Below are positions 15,106-23,073 of a stretch of DNA of 51,028 bases, one piece after another. Under the pieces are notes generated by a model. The model saw only the letters and a list, made by a program, of their open reading frames with translations, had not been told where the DNA came from and ran no database searches. Each line of letters starts with the position of its first letter. Position 1 is the stretch's first letter. The stretch comes from Candidatus Caccousia avicola (GTDB lineage: Bacteria; Bacillota; Clostridia; Oscillospirales; Acutalibacteraceae): positions 1-51,028 of the forward strand of contig DVGZ01000109.1 in the NCBI GenBank assembly GCA_018712435.1. The letters are read 5' to 3'. Made by a program: the position numbers and the translations under genes.

Positions 15106-17039
15106 AATCGAGAGAGGATTTGCTGCGCGGCGCGGTGGAAAAGCTGCGTCCGGAAAGCTCTCTGCGGGATAAGGTATTGTCCGGAGCGCAGGGGCGCAGC
15201 CGGGGCCGCCCGGCTGTGCGGCGCTTTTCCCTGGTGGGAGCCGCGTGTCTGGCGGTGCTCGCCGTCGCGATCCTTCTGCCAAGCTTGCTGACTGTGTCCG
15301 TGGAGCCGGTGACGGGGCCCGGAGCGCAGGCGAACGATACGCCTTCCCTGAGTGTGGAGCAGGGCGATGAGACGGAATCTTCCCTGACGCAATCGGTTCT
15401 GATTGGCATTGCGAACGACGGCATGTATCTGGACGCGGTGGCGGTTGTCACAGCCGATCCTTTGGGGGAACGGGTGGCCTGCATGTTTCTGAGCAGCTCC
15501 TGTGTGGTGAACACAGACAGCGTGGGCTCTGTCGCGGTTGGGGAGCTGTACCGCATTGGCGGGGCAGAGCTGTTTCAGAAAGAAGTCGAAACCATGCTGG
15601 ATATTTCGGTGGATGGAGCCGTTATATTTTCCTATGACGCTTTGGCGTCCTACATTGACGCGGAGGGAGGAGCGTCCGTTTATCTGCTGGAGGATGAAGC
15701 GGCATATTTGAACGGGTGCAATCTGGATCTGCGCGGCGTGGAGACGAACTATACCGCCGGTTCCTATCGGTTGGACGGGCAGGAAGCCGTCTGGTTCCTG
15801 CTGTTCTCCGCAGATGGCGAGAATCAGCTGACCAGCCGCAGCGGCAGACGCGTGGCCCTGGCGGAATCGCTCTGGGAGGAGGCGGACGCCGGCAGAACCC
15901 CCGCCGGGATTCAGGAGCTGCTTGCGGGCGCTATCGAATCCACACTGTCGGAGCCTGTGGAGGAAAAAGCAATTGCTTCTTTGCTTTCCTACCGCTTTGA
16001 CTGCACCGCTTTTCCCGACGACACCATGCAGGCCGACGGAGCATATGACGGCGAAGGGTGGGAAATGATGCTCGATGACCTCCCCTCCCTGCGGGCGAAG
16101 GTGAAGGATTTTCTGCTCAGCGACGAGATGAAGGATCGTCTTTCCTCCGTCTACCTGCCGCCCTATGAAAGCGCGGAACGGACGGAGATCCAGCGGGCGG
16201 TGGAGGAAGCGTTTCTGGATATGACAGGGATGCGCAGTGAGAGCAGCGTGGAGGTGGCGATTCCCGCCGTTTGGCTTTATTCCGCCACTCCTGTCTCGGA
16301 CTCCCGGCAGGTCAGCTGTGTTACGTTCGGTCTCTGTGTCCGGTTCCGGCTGGATGGGACGGCGCTGTGCGAGGAGGAAAAAGCATTTCTCGGCGCCCGG
16401 CTTCTGCTGGAAGAGAATGCGGACGGTACCTATGAGCTGCAAGCTGTAGAGGAATATTTGGATCCAAGCCTTTCGGAGTTTCCCGATGAAGAAATGTATT
16501 TGTCCCTTGCGCAGGGGGATGAGCAGATTGCAGAGCATATGTACCACTGCATGGCGGAGCTTGGCGGCGCGCCGTACTGGAATGATTTGGATCTTGCCAT
16601 TCAGGAGTACCGCTCGTTTTATGGACTGGATGATACCCTCCTCTCGTATGAGATGGAGGGTCTGCCCATTTTGCTGACAGAGGAATCCCCGCTGGAAAGC
16701 GTGCTGGATTCTTCCGAATATGACCAGATTTTCGTGGAGACAAGCGACGGTTTCACCTTTTATCCGGAACGCGGGGAAGAATTACTGGCAATTCTGCGCG
16801 AGCAGGACTGGGTGTTCAAGGGGCGGTTCAGCTCTCTGTCGGAGACAGGGCTGCGCATCACGCTGCTGGACGCGGACGGCAGCGCCGCGCATTGGCTCCT
16901 TTTTTCCACAGACGGCGCTCTGATTGTGGATTTTGTGTATCGGTACGAAATTCCCCAAAGCCTGTATGACAGTGATTTTACGCAAATTTTGAATGAGGAA
17001 TGGGAGCGGAGTCAGGGGATGGAAAGTGTGGCCGGATAA
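15102..17039 (+). CDS. Membrane protein with a degenerate LytR-CpsA-Psr-like domain; probable anti-sigma/sensor
   Basis: A 645-residue type II membrane protein. Residues 1-40 are a basic cytoplasmic segment (sigma-binding region expected here), 41-64 one transmembrane helix, and the rest is outside. The segment about 98-235 has the LCP strand order: 'VLIGIANDGMYLDAVAVVTADP', 'RVACMFLSSSCVV', 'ISVDGAVIFSYDALASYIDAEGGASVYL', and 'AGSYRLDGQEAVWFLLF' (LCP: L-x-G-x-x-A-L-x-Y-x-R). The catalytic Arg/Asp set of LCP phosphotransferases is not evident, as W-F-L-L-F replaces the R-x-R strand. The region after about 330 is not recognised. Overlap by ATGA with the ECF gene supports an anti-sigma role. 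Both statements of function are inference. Confidence 0.75.
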   Translation: MKSREDLLRGAVEKLRPESSLRDKVLSGAQGRSRGRPAVRRFSLVGAACLAVLAVAILLPSLLTVSVEPVTGPGAQANDTPSLSVEQGDETESSLTQSVLIGIANDGMYLDAVAVVTADPLGERVACMFLSSSCVVNTDSVGSVAVGELYRIGGAELFQKEVETMLDISVDGAVIFSYDALASYIDAEGGASVYLLEDEAAYLNGCNLDLRGVETNYTAGSYRLDGQEAVWFLLFSADGENQLTSRSGRRVALAESLWEEADAGRTPAGIQELLAGAIESTLSEPVEEKAIASLLSYRFDCTAFPDDTMQADGAYDGEGWEMMLDDLPSLRAKVKDFLLSDEMKDRLSSVYLPPYESAERTEIQRAVEEAFLDMTGMRSESSVEVAIPAVWLYSATPVSDSRQVSCVTFGLCVRFRLDGTALCEEEKAFLGARLLLEENADGTYELQAVEEYLDPSLSEFPDEEMYLSLAQGDEQIAEHMYHCMAELGGAPYWNDLDLAIQEYRSFYGLDDTLLSYEMEGLPILLTEESPLESVLDSSEYDQIFVETSDGFTFYPERGEELLAILREQDWVFKGRFSSLSETGLRITLLDADGSAAHWLLFSTDGALIVDFVYRYEIPQSLYDSDFTQILNEEWERSQGMESVAG

Positions 17040-17075
17040 TCCGGCCTTGACAAGCAGAGTCGAAACGGGGATAAT
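17030..17075 (+). promoter_or_regulatory. Inverted repeat and strong promoter upstream of the glycosyltransferase operon
   Basis: A perfect 8-1-8 inverted repeat (GGCCGGAT-A-ATCCGGCC, 17030-17046) overlaps the stop of the LCP-like gene and abuts TTGACA (17047-17052). A 17-base spacer and GATAAT (17070-17075) complete a strong sigma-A promoter. The repeat could be an operator at the -35 edge or a transcript-end hairpin. An intrinsic terminator begins only ~13 bases after the expected start site. Confidence 0.6.
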
Positions 17076-17093
17076 AAGAAAAAGGACACAGAG

Positions 17094-17125
17094 AGTCCCG
17101 CCGGGCGTCCGGCGGGACTTTTTTT
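17094..17125 (+). terminator. Rho-independent terminator/possible attenuator
   Basis: Stem AGTCCCGCCG / CGGCGGGACT with a 6-nt loop and seven T. It would end the ECF-LCP transcript, but as it lies just downstream of the 17047-17075 promoter it may also attenuate transcription into the glycosyltransferase genes. Confidence 0.85.
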
Positions 17126-17212
17126 ACAGGATGAACCGGAAAAAATGGGAAATCCTTAGAAAGGAACCATTCGCCGTGAGGGCGTTTGAACGGAAAGCGG
17201 AGGGAACGAGGA

Positions 17213-18163
17213 ATGAAAAAGGTAGCCGTGCTGATTCCGTGCTACAACGAGGAAAAAACGGTGCAGAAGGTGGTGGAGGATTACCGCCGCGTTCTGCCGC
17301 AGGCGGAAATTTATGTATACGACAACAATTCCACAGATAAGACGGCGGAGCTGGCCGCACAGGCCGGGGCGATTGTGCGCCGGGAATACCGGCAGGGAAA
17401 GGGCAATGTGATCCGCTCCATGTTCCGCCAGATCGATGCGGACTGCTATCTGATGATCGATGGCGACGACACCTACCCGGCGGAATACGCCCCGGAGATG
17501 GTGCGGATGATTCTGGACGGCGAAGCCGACATGGTGAACGGCGACCGCCTTTCCTCCACCTATTTCACGGAGAACAAGCGTCTCTTTCATAACACGGGAA
17601 ACCGTCTGGTGCGGGGGCTGATCAACCATCTGTTTCACACCGATGTGCGCGACATCATGACGGGCTACCGGGCGTTCAGCCGGGGCTTTGTGAAAACCTT
17701 CCCCGTCCTCTCGCGCGGCTTTGAAATTGAGACGGAAATGACCATCCATGCGGTGGACAAGAATTTTCTGATCCGCGAGATCCCGGTGGATTACCGCGAC
17801 CGTCCGCAGGGCAGCGTCTCCAAGCTGAACACCTATTCCGACGGAGCCAAAGTGCTGTGCACGATTTTCCGCTTATATAAGGATTATAAGCCCTTTGCGT
17901 TTTTCGGGGCTGCGGCGCTGATCTTCCTGCTCCTGGCTGTGCTGCTTTTCCTTCCCGTGGGGCTGGAATTCCTGCGCACAGGACTGGTGCCGCGCTTCCC
18001 GACGCTGATCGTCTCCGTTACGTTCGGACTGTGCGCGCTGCTTTCCTTCGTCGCGGGCATGATTCTCGACGTGGTGGTAAAAAAACACCGGCAGCTGTTT
18101 GAGCTGATGCTGACGATGTTTGAGGAGGAGGCACGCCATGAAGCCGGTGAAATGGATCGCTGA
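17213..18163 (+). CDS. Glycosyltransferase family 2, polyprenyl-phosphate type with C-terminal membrane helices
   Basis: A 316-residue GT-A enzyme that should transfer a sugar from a nucleotide donor to a polyprenyl phosphate on the cytoplasmic face of the membrane. Motifs: 'VLIPCYNEEKTV' (7-18), 'YDNNSTDKT' (36-44), the donor/metal motif 'MIDGDDTYP' (81-89), 'GDRLSSTYF', 'DVRDIMTGYRAFSR' and 'GFEIETEM' (acceptor side, ExExT-like), then 'VDYRDRPQGSVSKLNTYSDG'. Two C-terminal helices (about 226-250 and 263-290) anchor it, as in GtrB/DPM1-like proteins. ATG 17213 follows CGAGGA; the frame is open nine codons further. The next gene starts inside it, so the two are coupled. Confidence 0.93.
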   Translation: MKKVAVLIPCYNEEKTVQKVVEDYRRVLPQAEIYVYDNNSTDKTAELAAQAGAIVRREYRQGKGNVIRSMFRQIDADCYLMIDGDDTYPAEYAPEMVRMILDGEADMVNGDRLSSTYFTENKRLFHNTGNRLVRGLINHLFHTDVRDIMTGYRAFSRGFVKTFPVLSRGFEIETEMTIHAVDKNFLIREIPVDYRDRPQGSVSKLNTYSDGAKVLCTIFRLYKDYKPFAFFGAAALIFLLLAVLLFLPVGLEFLRTGLVPRFPTLIVSVTFGLCALLSFVAGMILDVVVKKHRQLFELMLTMFEEEARHEAGEMDR

Positions 18164-19916
18164 CCGCCGGGACGCGCTGACGCAGGCGGTGTGCCTGCTG
18201 TTCTCTCTCGGCTGCGTTTTTCTGTTCTTCCGCTTTTTTGCGGTGACCTGGAATCCGCTGCTTTACGCGCTCGCTTCCGGTGCTTCGTTCCTGTCTCTGC
18301 GCGCTTCCCTGCGCTGCCGGGATAAGCGAAGCTGGGCGGCGCTCTCCGTGTTTGGCGCGCTGTTCTCCGCCGCTGTGGTTGTCGGGCGGCGTGTGGACGA
18401 GGTGGCGGTGGAATTCCTCGGGCTGTCCGCGTCCGATCTGGTGTACTGGGTGTGCTTTGCGCTGTTTTTCAGCGCGCTCGGCGTGGCCGTTTCCCAGTGG
18501 CTGGGGGCGCATCCTCTGCGGCCGCTGCACGAGGTGCCGGAGGAGCCGGTAGTTTCCCGGATCATGAGCTGGGCGTCGTGGTCAGGTCTGATCGCGCTGT
18601 GCTTCCTGTTTTATTACTTTGTCTTTTTCCCCGGCCTGATGACGGGGGATTCCTTCGCCTGCTATGTGCGCGCCGCCGGGATCGCGCCGATCTCCAACCA
18701 GCAGCCGGTGGTGTACCAGCTTGTGATGGCGGCTTTTCTCGCGCTGGGCAACCTCTTTGACGATCCCAACGCCGGGATCGCGTTCTTCGTCCTCTTTCAG
18801 CTGCTCTGCATGGCGTCCATCTTCGGCTATACACTGTACTGGATGCGCCGCCGGGGCTGCCCGCGCTGGGTTTTGTGGCTGCTGGTGGTGTGGTTCGGCG
18901 TGAACCCGCTGCACGGCATGTATGCCGTCACCGTGTGGAAGGACGTCCTTTTCGGCGGCGTGCTGCTCCTGCTGACTCTCTTTCTGGCGGATACGGTGCG
19001 CATGGGCGGGCGGAATCTCCTGCGCTGGCAGGGGATGGTTCATCTCTCTCTGCTCTGTCTGGCCACCGCCTTTCTGCGCAACAACGGCCTGTATCTGCTC
19101 GTCTGCGTTTTTCTGGTGGCGGGCGTGCAGCTGCGGAAGCATTGGAAACGGTGTGTGCCGCTGTTCCTCGCTCTGCTGGTGGGGATCTGGGCGGTGCAGG
19201 GGCCGGGATACCGTGCGCTGGGCTATGCACAGAGCCCCTTTGCGGAGTCGCTCGGCATTCCCTTGCAGCAGATGGCCCGCGTGGTGAACCGGGACGGGGT
19301 GATTTCCGACGAGCAGGCGGAATATCTGGATCAGCTTCTGCCGCTGGAAAAAACGAAGGAAGCATACTGGGCCTTCACGGCGGACCGCATCAAGTTCCAT
19401 ACGGAATTTGACAATGCGTTTCTGGAGGCGAATAAAGGCGCGTTCTTCTCCACCTGGTTTGGGATGCTGTTCCCGAATTTCAAGGAATACTGTATTGCCT
19501 TCCTGATGGAGACGGCGGGCTATTGGCGGCTGGGGACGACCAACTGGATCGTCGCGGACGGGATCGTCGGCTATGGGGATACCTATGGAATTGAGCCTGC
19601 CAATCTCTCCGAGCGCTTCCTGGGAAAGGATTGGCAGCCGGTGATTCAGGAAAAGGTGGAGGATCTGCAAAAGGGAGACTTTACCGGTCCTTTCTATAAT
19701 ATAGCGTCCATGGTGTGGCTGACGCTCTTTGCCTGCGCGCTCCTGTTTGCGCGCAAAGAGGGGAAATCCGTGCTGTTTTTGATCCCTCTGCTTGCGCTGT
19801 GGGCAACGACCATGATTGCCGCTCCCACCTACTGTGAACTGCGCTACCTGTATGCCTTTTTCACCGCGATTCCCGCTGTGGTGTGGCTGTCGCTGCCGCG
19901 CCGGAAGGAGACGTAA
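18138..19916 (+). CDS. Polytopic membrane protein, DUF6020-like, partner of the GT2
   Basis: A 592-residue protein with about 11-13 hydrophobic helices. The central stretch 'FPGLMTGDSFACYVRAAG' and 'ISNQQPVVYQLVMAAFLALGN', followed by 'VWFGVNPLHGMYAVTVWKDVLFGG' with an Asp/Lys near the membrane surface, recalls GT-C-fold and DUF6020 proteins that use polyprenyl-linked sugars. 'FLRNNGLYLLV' and 'PTYCELRYLYAFFTAIP' near the end are also typical of that group. It starts at ATG 18138 (GAGGAGGAGG just before), 26 bases inside the GT2 gene. I infer that the GT2 makes a lipid-linked sugar and this protein transfers it to an envelope polymer or protein outside. Confidence 0.8.
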   Translation: MKPVKWIADRRDALTQAVCLLFSLGCVFLFFRFFAVTWNPLLYALASGASFLSLRASLRCRDKRSWAALSVFGALFSAAVVVGRRVDEVAVEFLGLSASDLVYWVCFALFFSALGVAVSQWLGAHPLRPLHEVPEEPVVSRIMSWASWSGLIALCFLFYYFVFFPGLMTGDSFACYVRAAGIAPISNQQPVVYQLVMAAFLALGNLFDDPNAGIAFFVLFQLLCMASIFGYTLYWMRRRGCPRWVLWLLVVWFGVNPLHGMYAVTVWKDVLFGGVLLLLTLFLADTVRMGGRNLLRWQGMVHLSLLCLATAFLRNNGLYLLVCVFLVAGVQLRKHWKRCVPLFLALLVGIWAVQGPGYRALGYAQSPFAESLGIPLQQMARVVNRDGVISDEQAEYLDQLLPLEKTKEAYWAFTADRIKFHTEFDNAFLEANKGAFFSTWFGMLFPNFKEYCIAFLMETAGYWRLGTTNWIVADGIVGYGDTYGIEPANLSERFLGKDWQPVIQEKVEDLQKGDFTGPFYNIASMVWLTLFACALLFARKEGKSVLFLIPLLALWATTMIAAPTYCELRYLYAFFTAIPAVVWLSLPRRKET

Positions 19917-19950
19917 AAGAAGAGTCCCATTTTTTGTATTGTATTACCAC

Positions 19951-19979
19951 TTGTATTTCCGATTTCGACAGAATAGTAT
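19951..19979 (+). promoter_or_regulatory. Promoter of the DUF3298-like gene
   Basis: TTGTAT (19951-19956), 17-base spacer, TAGTAT (19974-19979), 64 bases before the start codon. Confidence 0.55.
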
Positions 19980-20042
19980 AAAGATAGGGAATACTGCCGT
20001 GCCCAGAGGGGGCACGCTTCCCGGAAGAGGGAGTACAGGAGT

Positions 20043-20948
20043 ATGAAAGGCGGGAAAAAGGGAAAAGGCATGCGGTTTGCGGCGGCTGTCCTGACGGCGG
20101 CGGTCTTGCTTTTTTCGCCCTCCTGCGAGGCGATGCCGCAGGCGGCGGTATCGCAGGCAGCCTCCCCGTCTTCGCCCTCTGCGGCTCCTTCTGCGCCGGA
20201 AGCCACCCTCCAGACGGCCGGCGGGGACGCCCCTCCGGCGGGTACAGAACAGGAAGGCACGCAAAACCCGGCGGTCAGCTACCGTATGGAGGAATATCAT
20301 CTTGCCGGGGAAACGCTGGAAATCACCGTGTCTTATCCGCAGCTTGAGGGGGATGGCCGCGAGGAGCTGAACACCCTTCTGCGGGAACGGGCTCTGCAAA
20401 CGGCGGAGCTGCTGGAGCAGGAACAAAAGCAGACGGAGCAAGCGTCGGAACCGGTGGAATCTTCCCCGGACGCTTCTTCCGCGGAATCTTCCTCCGCTCC
20501 ACAGGAGCAGCGGATGGTTCTGCTGATAGGCGGGAGCCAGTGTTATCTGCCCACCGACGATTTTTTCAGTGTGGCCTTTACCATGGATATCAACGACTCC
20601 GCGCAGCAAATGCCCTCGAAAGAGTGGTACGCGTTCAACTGCGATCTGCACACCGGCGAGGAAATTACCTGCGCCGACCTGTTTGCGGATCTGGACGGTC
20701 TTGCGGCTGCCTTGCGCGCACAGGTGGAGCAGGACGGTGTGGAGAATTCCCTTTTGACGTATCTGACTAAGGATCGCCTGCGGGCCGGGCTTCCGGGTGT
20801 GCCGGTGGCCTTCGGCAGCGGCTTTGTGGAGTTCGGCTACCCCGTGCCGCGTTCCGCCGGCGGTACGCTGACGATTACGCTTCCTTTGCATGTGGCCGCG
20901 GCATACCGCAGTGACAGCACGCTGTGGGAAGCGATTGGGATTTCCTGA
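20043..20948 (+). CDS. Exported protein with DUF4163/DUF3298-like (RsiV-type) domain
   Basis: A 301-residue exported protein. Residues 1-30 form a signal sequence (GKKGKG, then a hydrophobic core ending LLFSPSC); Cys at about 28 could be lipidated although the lipobox is imperfect. An Ala/Pro/Ser-rich linker (about 35-75) follows. The folded part has a DUF4163-like segment 'YHLAGETLEITVSYPQLEGDGREELNTLL', an acidic Ser-rich insertion, and a DUF3298-like segment 'EWYAFNCDLHTGEEITCADLFAD' ending 'FGSGFVEFGYPVPRSAGGT'. RsiV, the lysozyme-responsive anti-sigma of Bacillus, has this fold. No sigma gene adjoins it here, so its role is open. Monocistronic. Confidence 0.78.
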   Translation: MKGGKKGKGMRFAAAVLTAAVLLFSPSCEAMPQAAVSQAASPSSPSAAPSAPEATLQTAGGDAPPAGTEQEGTQNPAVSYRMEEYHLAGETLEITVSYPQLEGDGREELNTLLRERALQTAELLEQEQKQTEQASEPVESSPDASSAESSSAPQEQRMVLLIGGSQCYLPTDDFFSVAFTMDINDSAQQMPSKEWYAFNCDLHTGEEITCADLFADLDGLAAALRAQVEQDGVENSLLTYLTKDRLRAGLPGVPVAFGSGFVEFGYPVPRSAGGTLTITLPLHVAAAYRSDSTLWEAIGIS

Positions 20949-20961
20949 ACCGGGCGGCTGG

Positions 20962-20989
20962 AACCGGGCGGCTGGCCGCCCGGTTTTTT
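20962..20989 (+). terminator. Rho-independent terminator
   Basis: Stem AACCGGGCGGC / GCCGCCCGGTT with a very short loop and T6, after the DUF3298-like gene. The left arm is duplicated just upstream (GAACCGGGCGGCTG at 20947-20960 and 20961-20974), so two alternative hairpins can form. Confidence 0.85.
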
Positions 20990-21094
20990 CATGCACGGAG
21001 CGTATTATGAGGGCCAAAAGATCCCCTCTATCACTCCATGTCAAAATAGACAAAATAATTTTCAAATATTCTGCCAAAAAAGAGAAAATTTCTC

Positions 21095-21123
21095 TTGCGT
21101 TTTTCTGGGACCTATGGTATCAT
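21095..21123 (+). promoter_or_regulatory. Promoter of the S10-spc-alpha supercluster
   Basis: TTGCGT (21095-21100), 17-base spacer, TATCAT (21118-21123), followed by AATCG. AT-rich DNA upstream (21040-21090, with A and T tracts) could act as an UP element. It is the only convincing promoter before rpsJ and would give a ~290-nt leader. Confidence 0.6.
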
Positions 21124-21129
21124 AATCGA

Positions 21130-21418
21130 GTCGAGACTGCGACAGATATGCGTTGAAGCGGGAGGTTGCGGCTGAAAACAGCCGGTTTTTCCGTGGAGTA
21201 TGTCCGATTTTAAACCGGGCGACAGATATTGTGGATTTCAGGGACGGCCGCTGGAAGGGTTGCCGCGCCGTGCCGGGTCCAGACGTTTTTATGCCACCTG
21301 CCGGGTTTAGCTTGCAAAAGTCAAATCCGGTTTTTTAATGCCCGGGCGCGAAACACCCGGAGCTGTGTGAAGGAAATAAAAACGCCGCCCGCCAACTACA
21401 ACAAGGAGGCGATTCTAA
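21130..21418 (+). promoter_or_regulatory. Structured leader of the S10 operon
   Basis: A ~290-nt untranslated leader. GCGACAGATAT occurs twice, 80 bases apart (21139-21149 and 21219-21229), each near GC-rich potential stems. An intrinsic-terminator-like hairpin with T6 (21301-21336) is followed by a second hairpin (CCGGG...CCCGG, about 21342-21360). The layout fits transcription attenuation of ribosomal-protein synthesis, by L4 in enterobacteria; the ligand here is not known. Confidence 0.55.
21301..21336 (+). terminator. Attenuator-like terminator in the S10 leader
   Basis: CCGGGTTT (21301-21308) pairs with AAATCCGG (21323-21330, one G-T pair), followed by six T. It lies 83 bases upstream of rpsJ and would stop transcription of the whole ribosomal cluster unless another fold prevents it. 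Confidence 0.5.
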
Positions 21419-21730
21419 GTGGCAGTCAAGGAGAAAATCAGAATCAGAATCAAGGGGTATGACCATCAGCTCGTGGATCAGTCCGCGGAGAAGATCGTGC
21501 AGACGGCGAAGCGCACCGGCGCCCGCGTGAGCGGCCCTGTTCCGCTGCCGACCGAGAAGCAGATCATCACCATTCTGCGTGCTGTGCACAAGTATAAGGA
21601 CAGCCGTGAGCAGTTTGAGATGCGCACCCACAAGAGACTGATTGACATCCTCCGGCCCTCGAACAAGACCGTGGATGCTCTGATGGGTCTGGAGCTCCCC
21701 GCAGGCGTTGACGTCGAGATCAAAGCGTAA
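21419..21730 (+). CDS. rpsJ: 30S ribosomal protein S10
   Basis: 103 residues, first gene of the supercluster. '[21 protein letters not shown]', the exposed-loop sequence '[11 protein letters not shown]', '[12 protein letters not shown]' and '[13 protein letters not shown]' are diagnostic for S10, a head protein of the small subunit and also the NusE antitermination partner. GTG start 9 bases after AAGGAGG. No str operon (rpsL, rpsG, fusA, tuf) precedes it here, so this cluster starts its own transcript. Confidence 0.98.
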   Translation: MAVKEKIRIRIKGYDHQLVDQSAEKIVQTAKRTGARVSGPVPLPTEKQIITILRAVHKYKDSREQFEMRTHKRLIDILRPSNKTVDALMGLELPAGVDVEIKA

Positions 21731-21799
21731 CGTCAACCTACCGGCGGCTGGGGTCATGTTGGCAAAAGCCAACCAATAACCTGCATAGGAGGTAAAACA

Positions 21800-22432
21800 A
21801 TGCAAAAAGGTATCATCGGTAAGAAGATCGGCATGACGCAGATCTTCGACGAAAAGGGAAATGTGGTTCCCGTCACCGTCATCGAAGCCGGTCCCTGCGT
21901 CGTGACGCAGAAGAAGACCGTCGAGAACGACGGCTACGACGCCGTTCAGCTCGGCTACGGCGACCAGAAGGCCAACCGTGTGACGAAGCCCCTCAAGGGC
22001 CACTTCGACAAGGGCGACGTCGCCCCGAAGAAGAAGCTGCAGGAGTTCCGCTTCGCTGACATCAGCGGCATGAACGTGGGCGACCTGGTAAAGGCCGACG
22101 TGTTCGCCGCCGGCGACAAGGTGGACGTGCAGGGCACCAGCAAAGGTAAGGGCTACGCCGGCGCCATCAAGCGCTGGAATCAGCACCGTCTCCGTGAGAG
22201 CCACGGTACCGGTCCTGTGGCGCGCCATGCCGGTTCCAACGGCCCGGTTTCCGATCCTTCCCGCGTGTTCAAGGGAAAGAGACTTCCCGGACACCTGGGC
22301 GCAGAGAAGGTTACCGTCCAGAATCTGACTGTTGTCAAAGTGGATGCCGAAAACAATCTGATTGCGATTAAGGGCGCCGTCCCCGGCCCCAACGGCGGAT
22401 ATGTTGTCATCCATGACAGCGTCAAAGCGTAA
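21800..22432 (+). CDS. rplC: 50S ribosomal protein L3
   Basis: 210 residues. '[17 protein letters not shown]' at the N-terminus and the extension '[23 protein letters not shown]' (reaching toward the peptidyl-transferase centre) identify L3, an early-assembly 23S rRNA binder. The 69-base gap before it holds a small hairpin (GTTGGC-aaaa-GCCAAC), then ATAGGAGG. Length is normal. Confidence 0.98.
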   Translation: MQKGIIGKKIGMTQIFDEKGNVVPVTVIEAGPCVVTQKKTVENDGYDAVQLGYGDQKANRVTKPLKGHFDKGDVAPKKKLQEFRFADISGMNVGDLVKADVFAAGDKVDVQGTSKGKGYAGAIKRWNQHRLRESHGTGPVARHAGSNGPVSDPSRVFKGKRLPGHLGAEKVTVQNLTVVKVDAENNLIAIKGAVPGPNGGYVVIHDSVKA

Positions 22433-22449
22433 GGGAAGGAGGAATTTGA

Positions 22450-23073
22450 ATGCCTAAGGTAGCAGTACTTGATATGGCCGGCAAAGAGGTCGGAAGCATC
22501 GACCTGTCCGAGGCCGTATTCGGAATTGAGCCCAACAAGAGCGTCATGCTCCATATGGTAAAGAATTACCTGGCCAACCAGCGCCAGGGCACCCAGTCCG
22601 CTCTGACCCGCGCGGAGGTTTCCGGCGGCGGCAAGAAGCCGTGGCGTCAGAAGGGCACGGGCCATGCGCGTCAGGGTTCCACCCGCGCTCCGCAGTGGAC
22701 GCACGGCGGCATTGTGTTTGCGCCGAAGCCGCGCGACTACAGCTACACCGTGAACAAGAAGGTCAGACGCCTGGCTATGAAGTCCGCGTTCTCCGCCAAG
22801 GTGGCCGGAAACGAGATGGTCGTTATCGACGCCATCACGATGGACGAGTACAAGACCAAGACGATCGCCGCGATGCTCAAGGCTGTCGGAGCTGAGAAGA
22901 AGGCCCTCATCGTTCTCCCCGAGGTCAACGAGAAGGTCATCGCCTCCGCCGCGAACATCCCCGGCGTCAAGACCGCTCAGGTCAACACCTTAAACGTGTA
23001 CGACATCCTCAACGCCGACATGTTCATTGTCGCGAAGGACGCCGTCGCCAAGATCGAGGAGGTGTATGCATAA
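22450..23073 (+). CDS. rplD: 50S ribosomal protein L4
   Basis: 207 residues. The long exit-tunnel loop is seen as 'GGKKPWRQKGTGHARQGSTR' plus 'PQWTHGGIVFAPKPRDY'. In some bacteria L4 also represses its own operon through the leader, which makes the structured leader upstream of rpsJ interesting. The last base of its stop codon is the first base of rplW (ATAATG), so the two are tightly coupled. Confidence 0.98.
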   Translation: MPKVAVLDMAGKEVGSIDLSEAVFGIEPNKSVMLHMVKNYLANQRQGTQSALTRAEVSGGGKKPWRQKGTGHARQGSTRAPQWTHGGIVFAPKPRDYSYTVNKKVRRLAMKSAFSAKVAGNEMVVIDAITMDEYKTKTIAAMLKAVGAEKKALIVLPEVNEKVIASAANIPGVKTAQVNTLNVYDILNADMFIVAKDAVAKIEEVYA

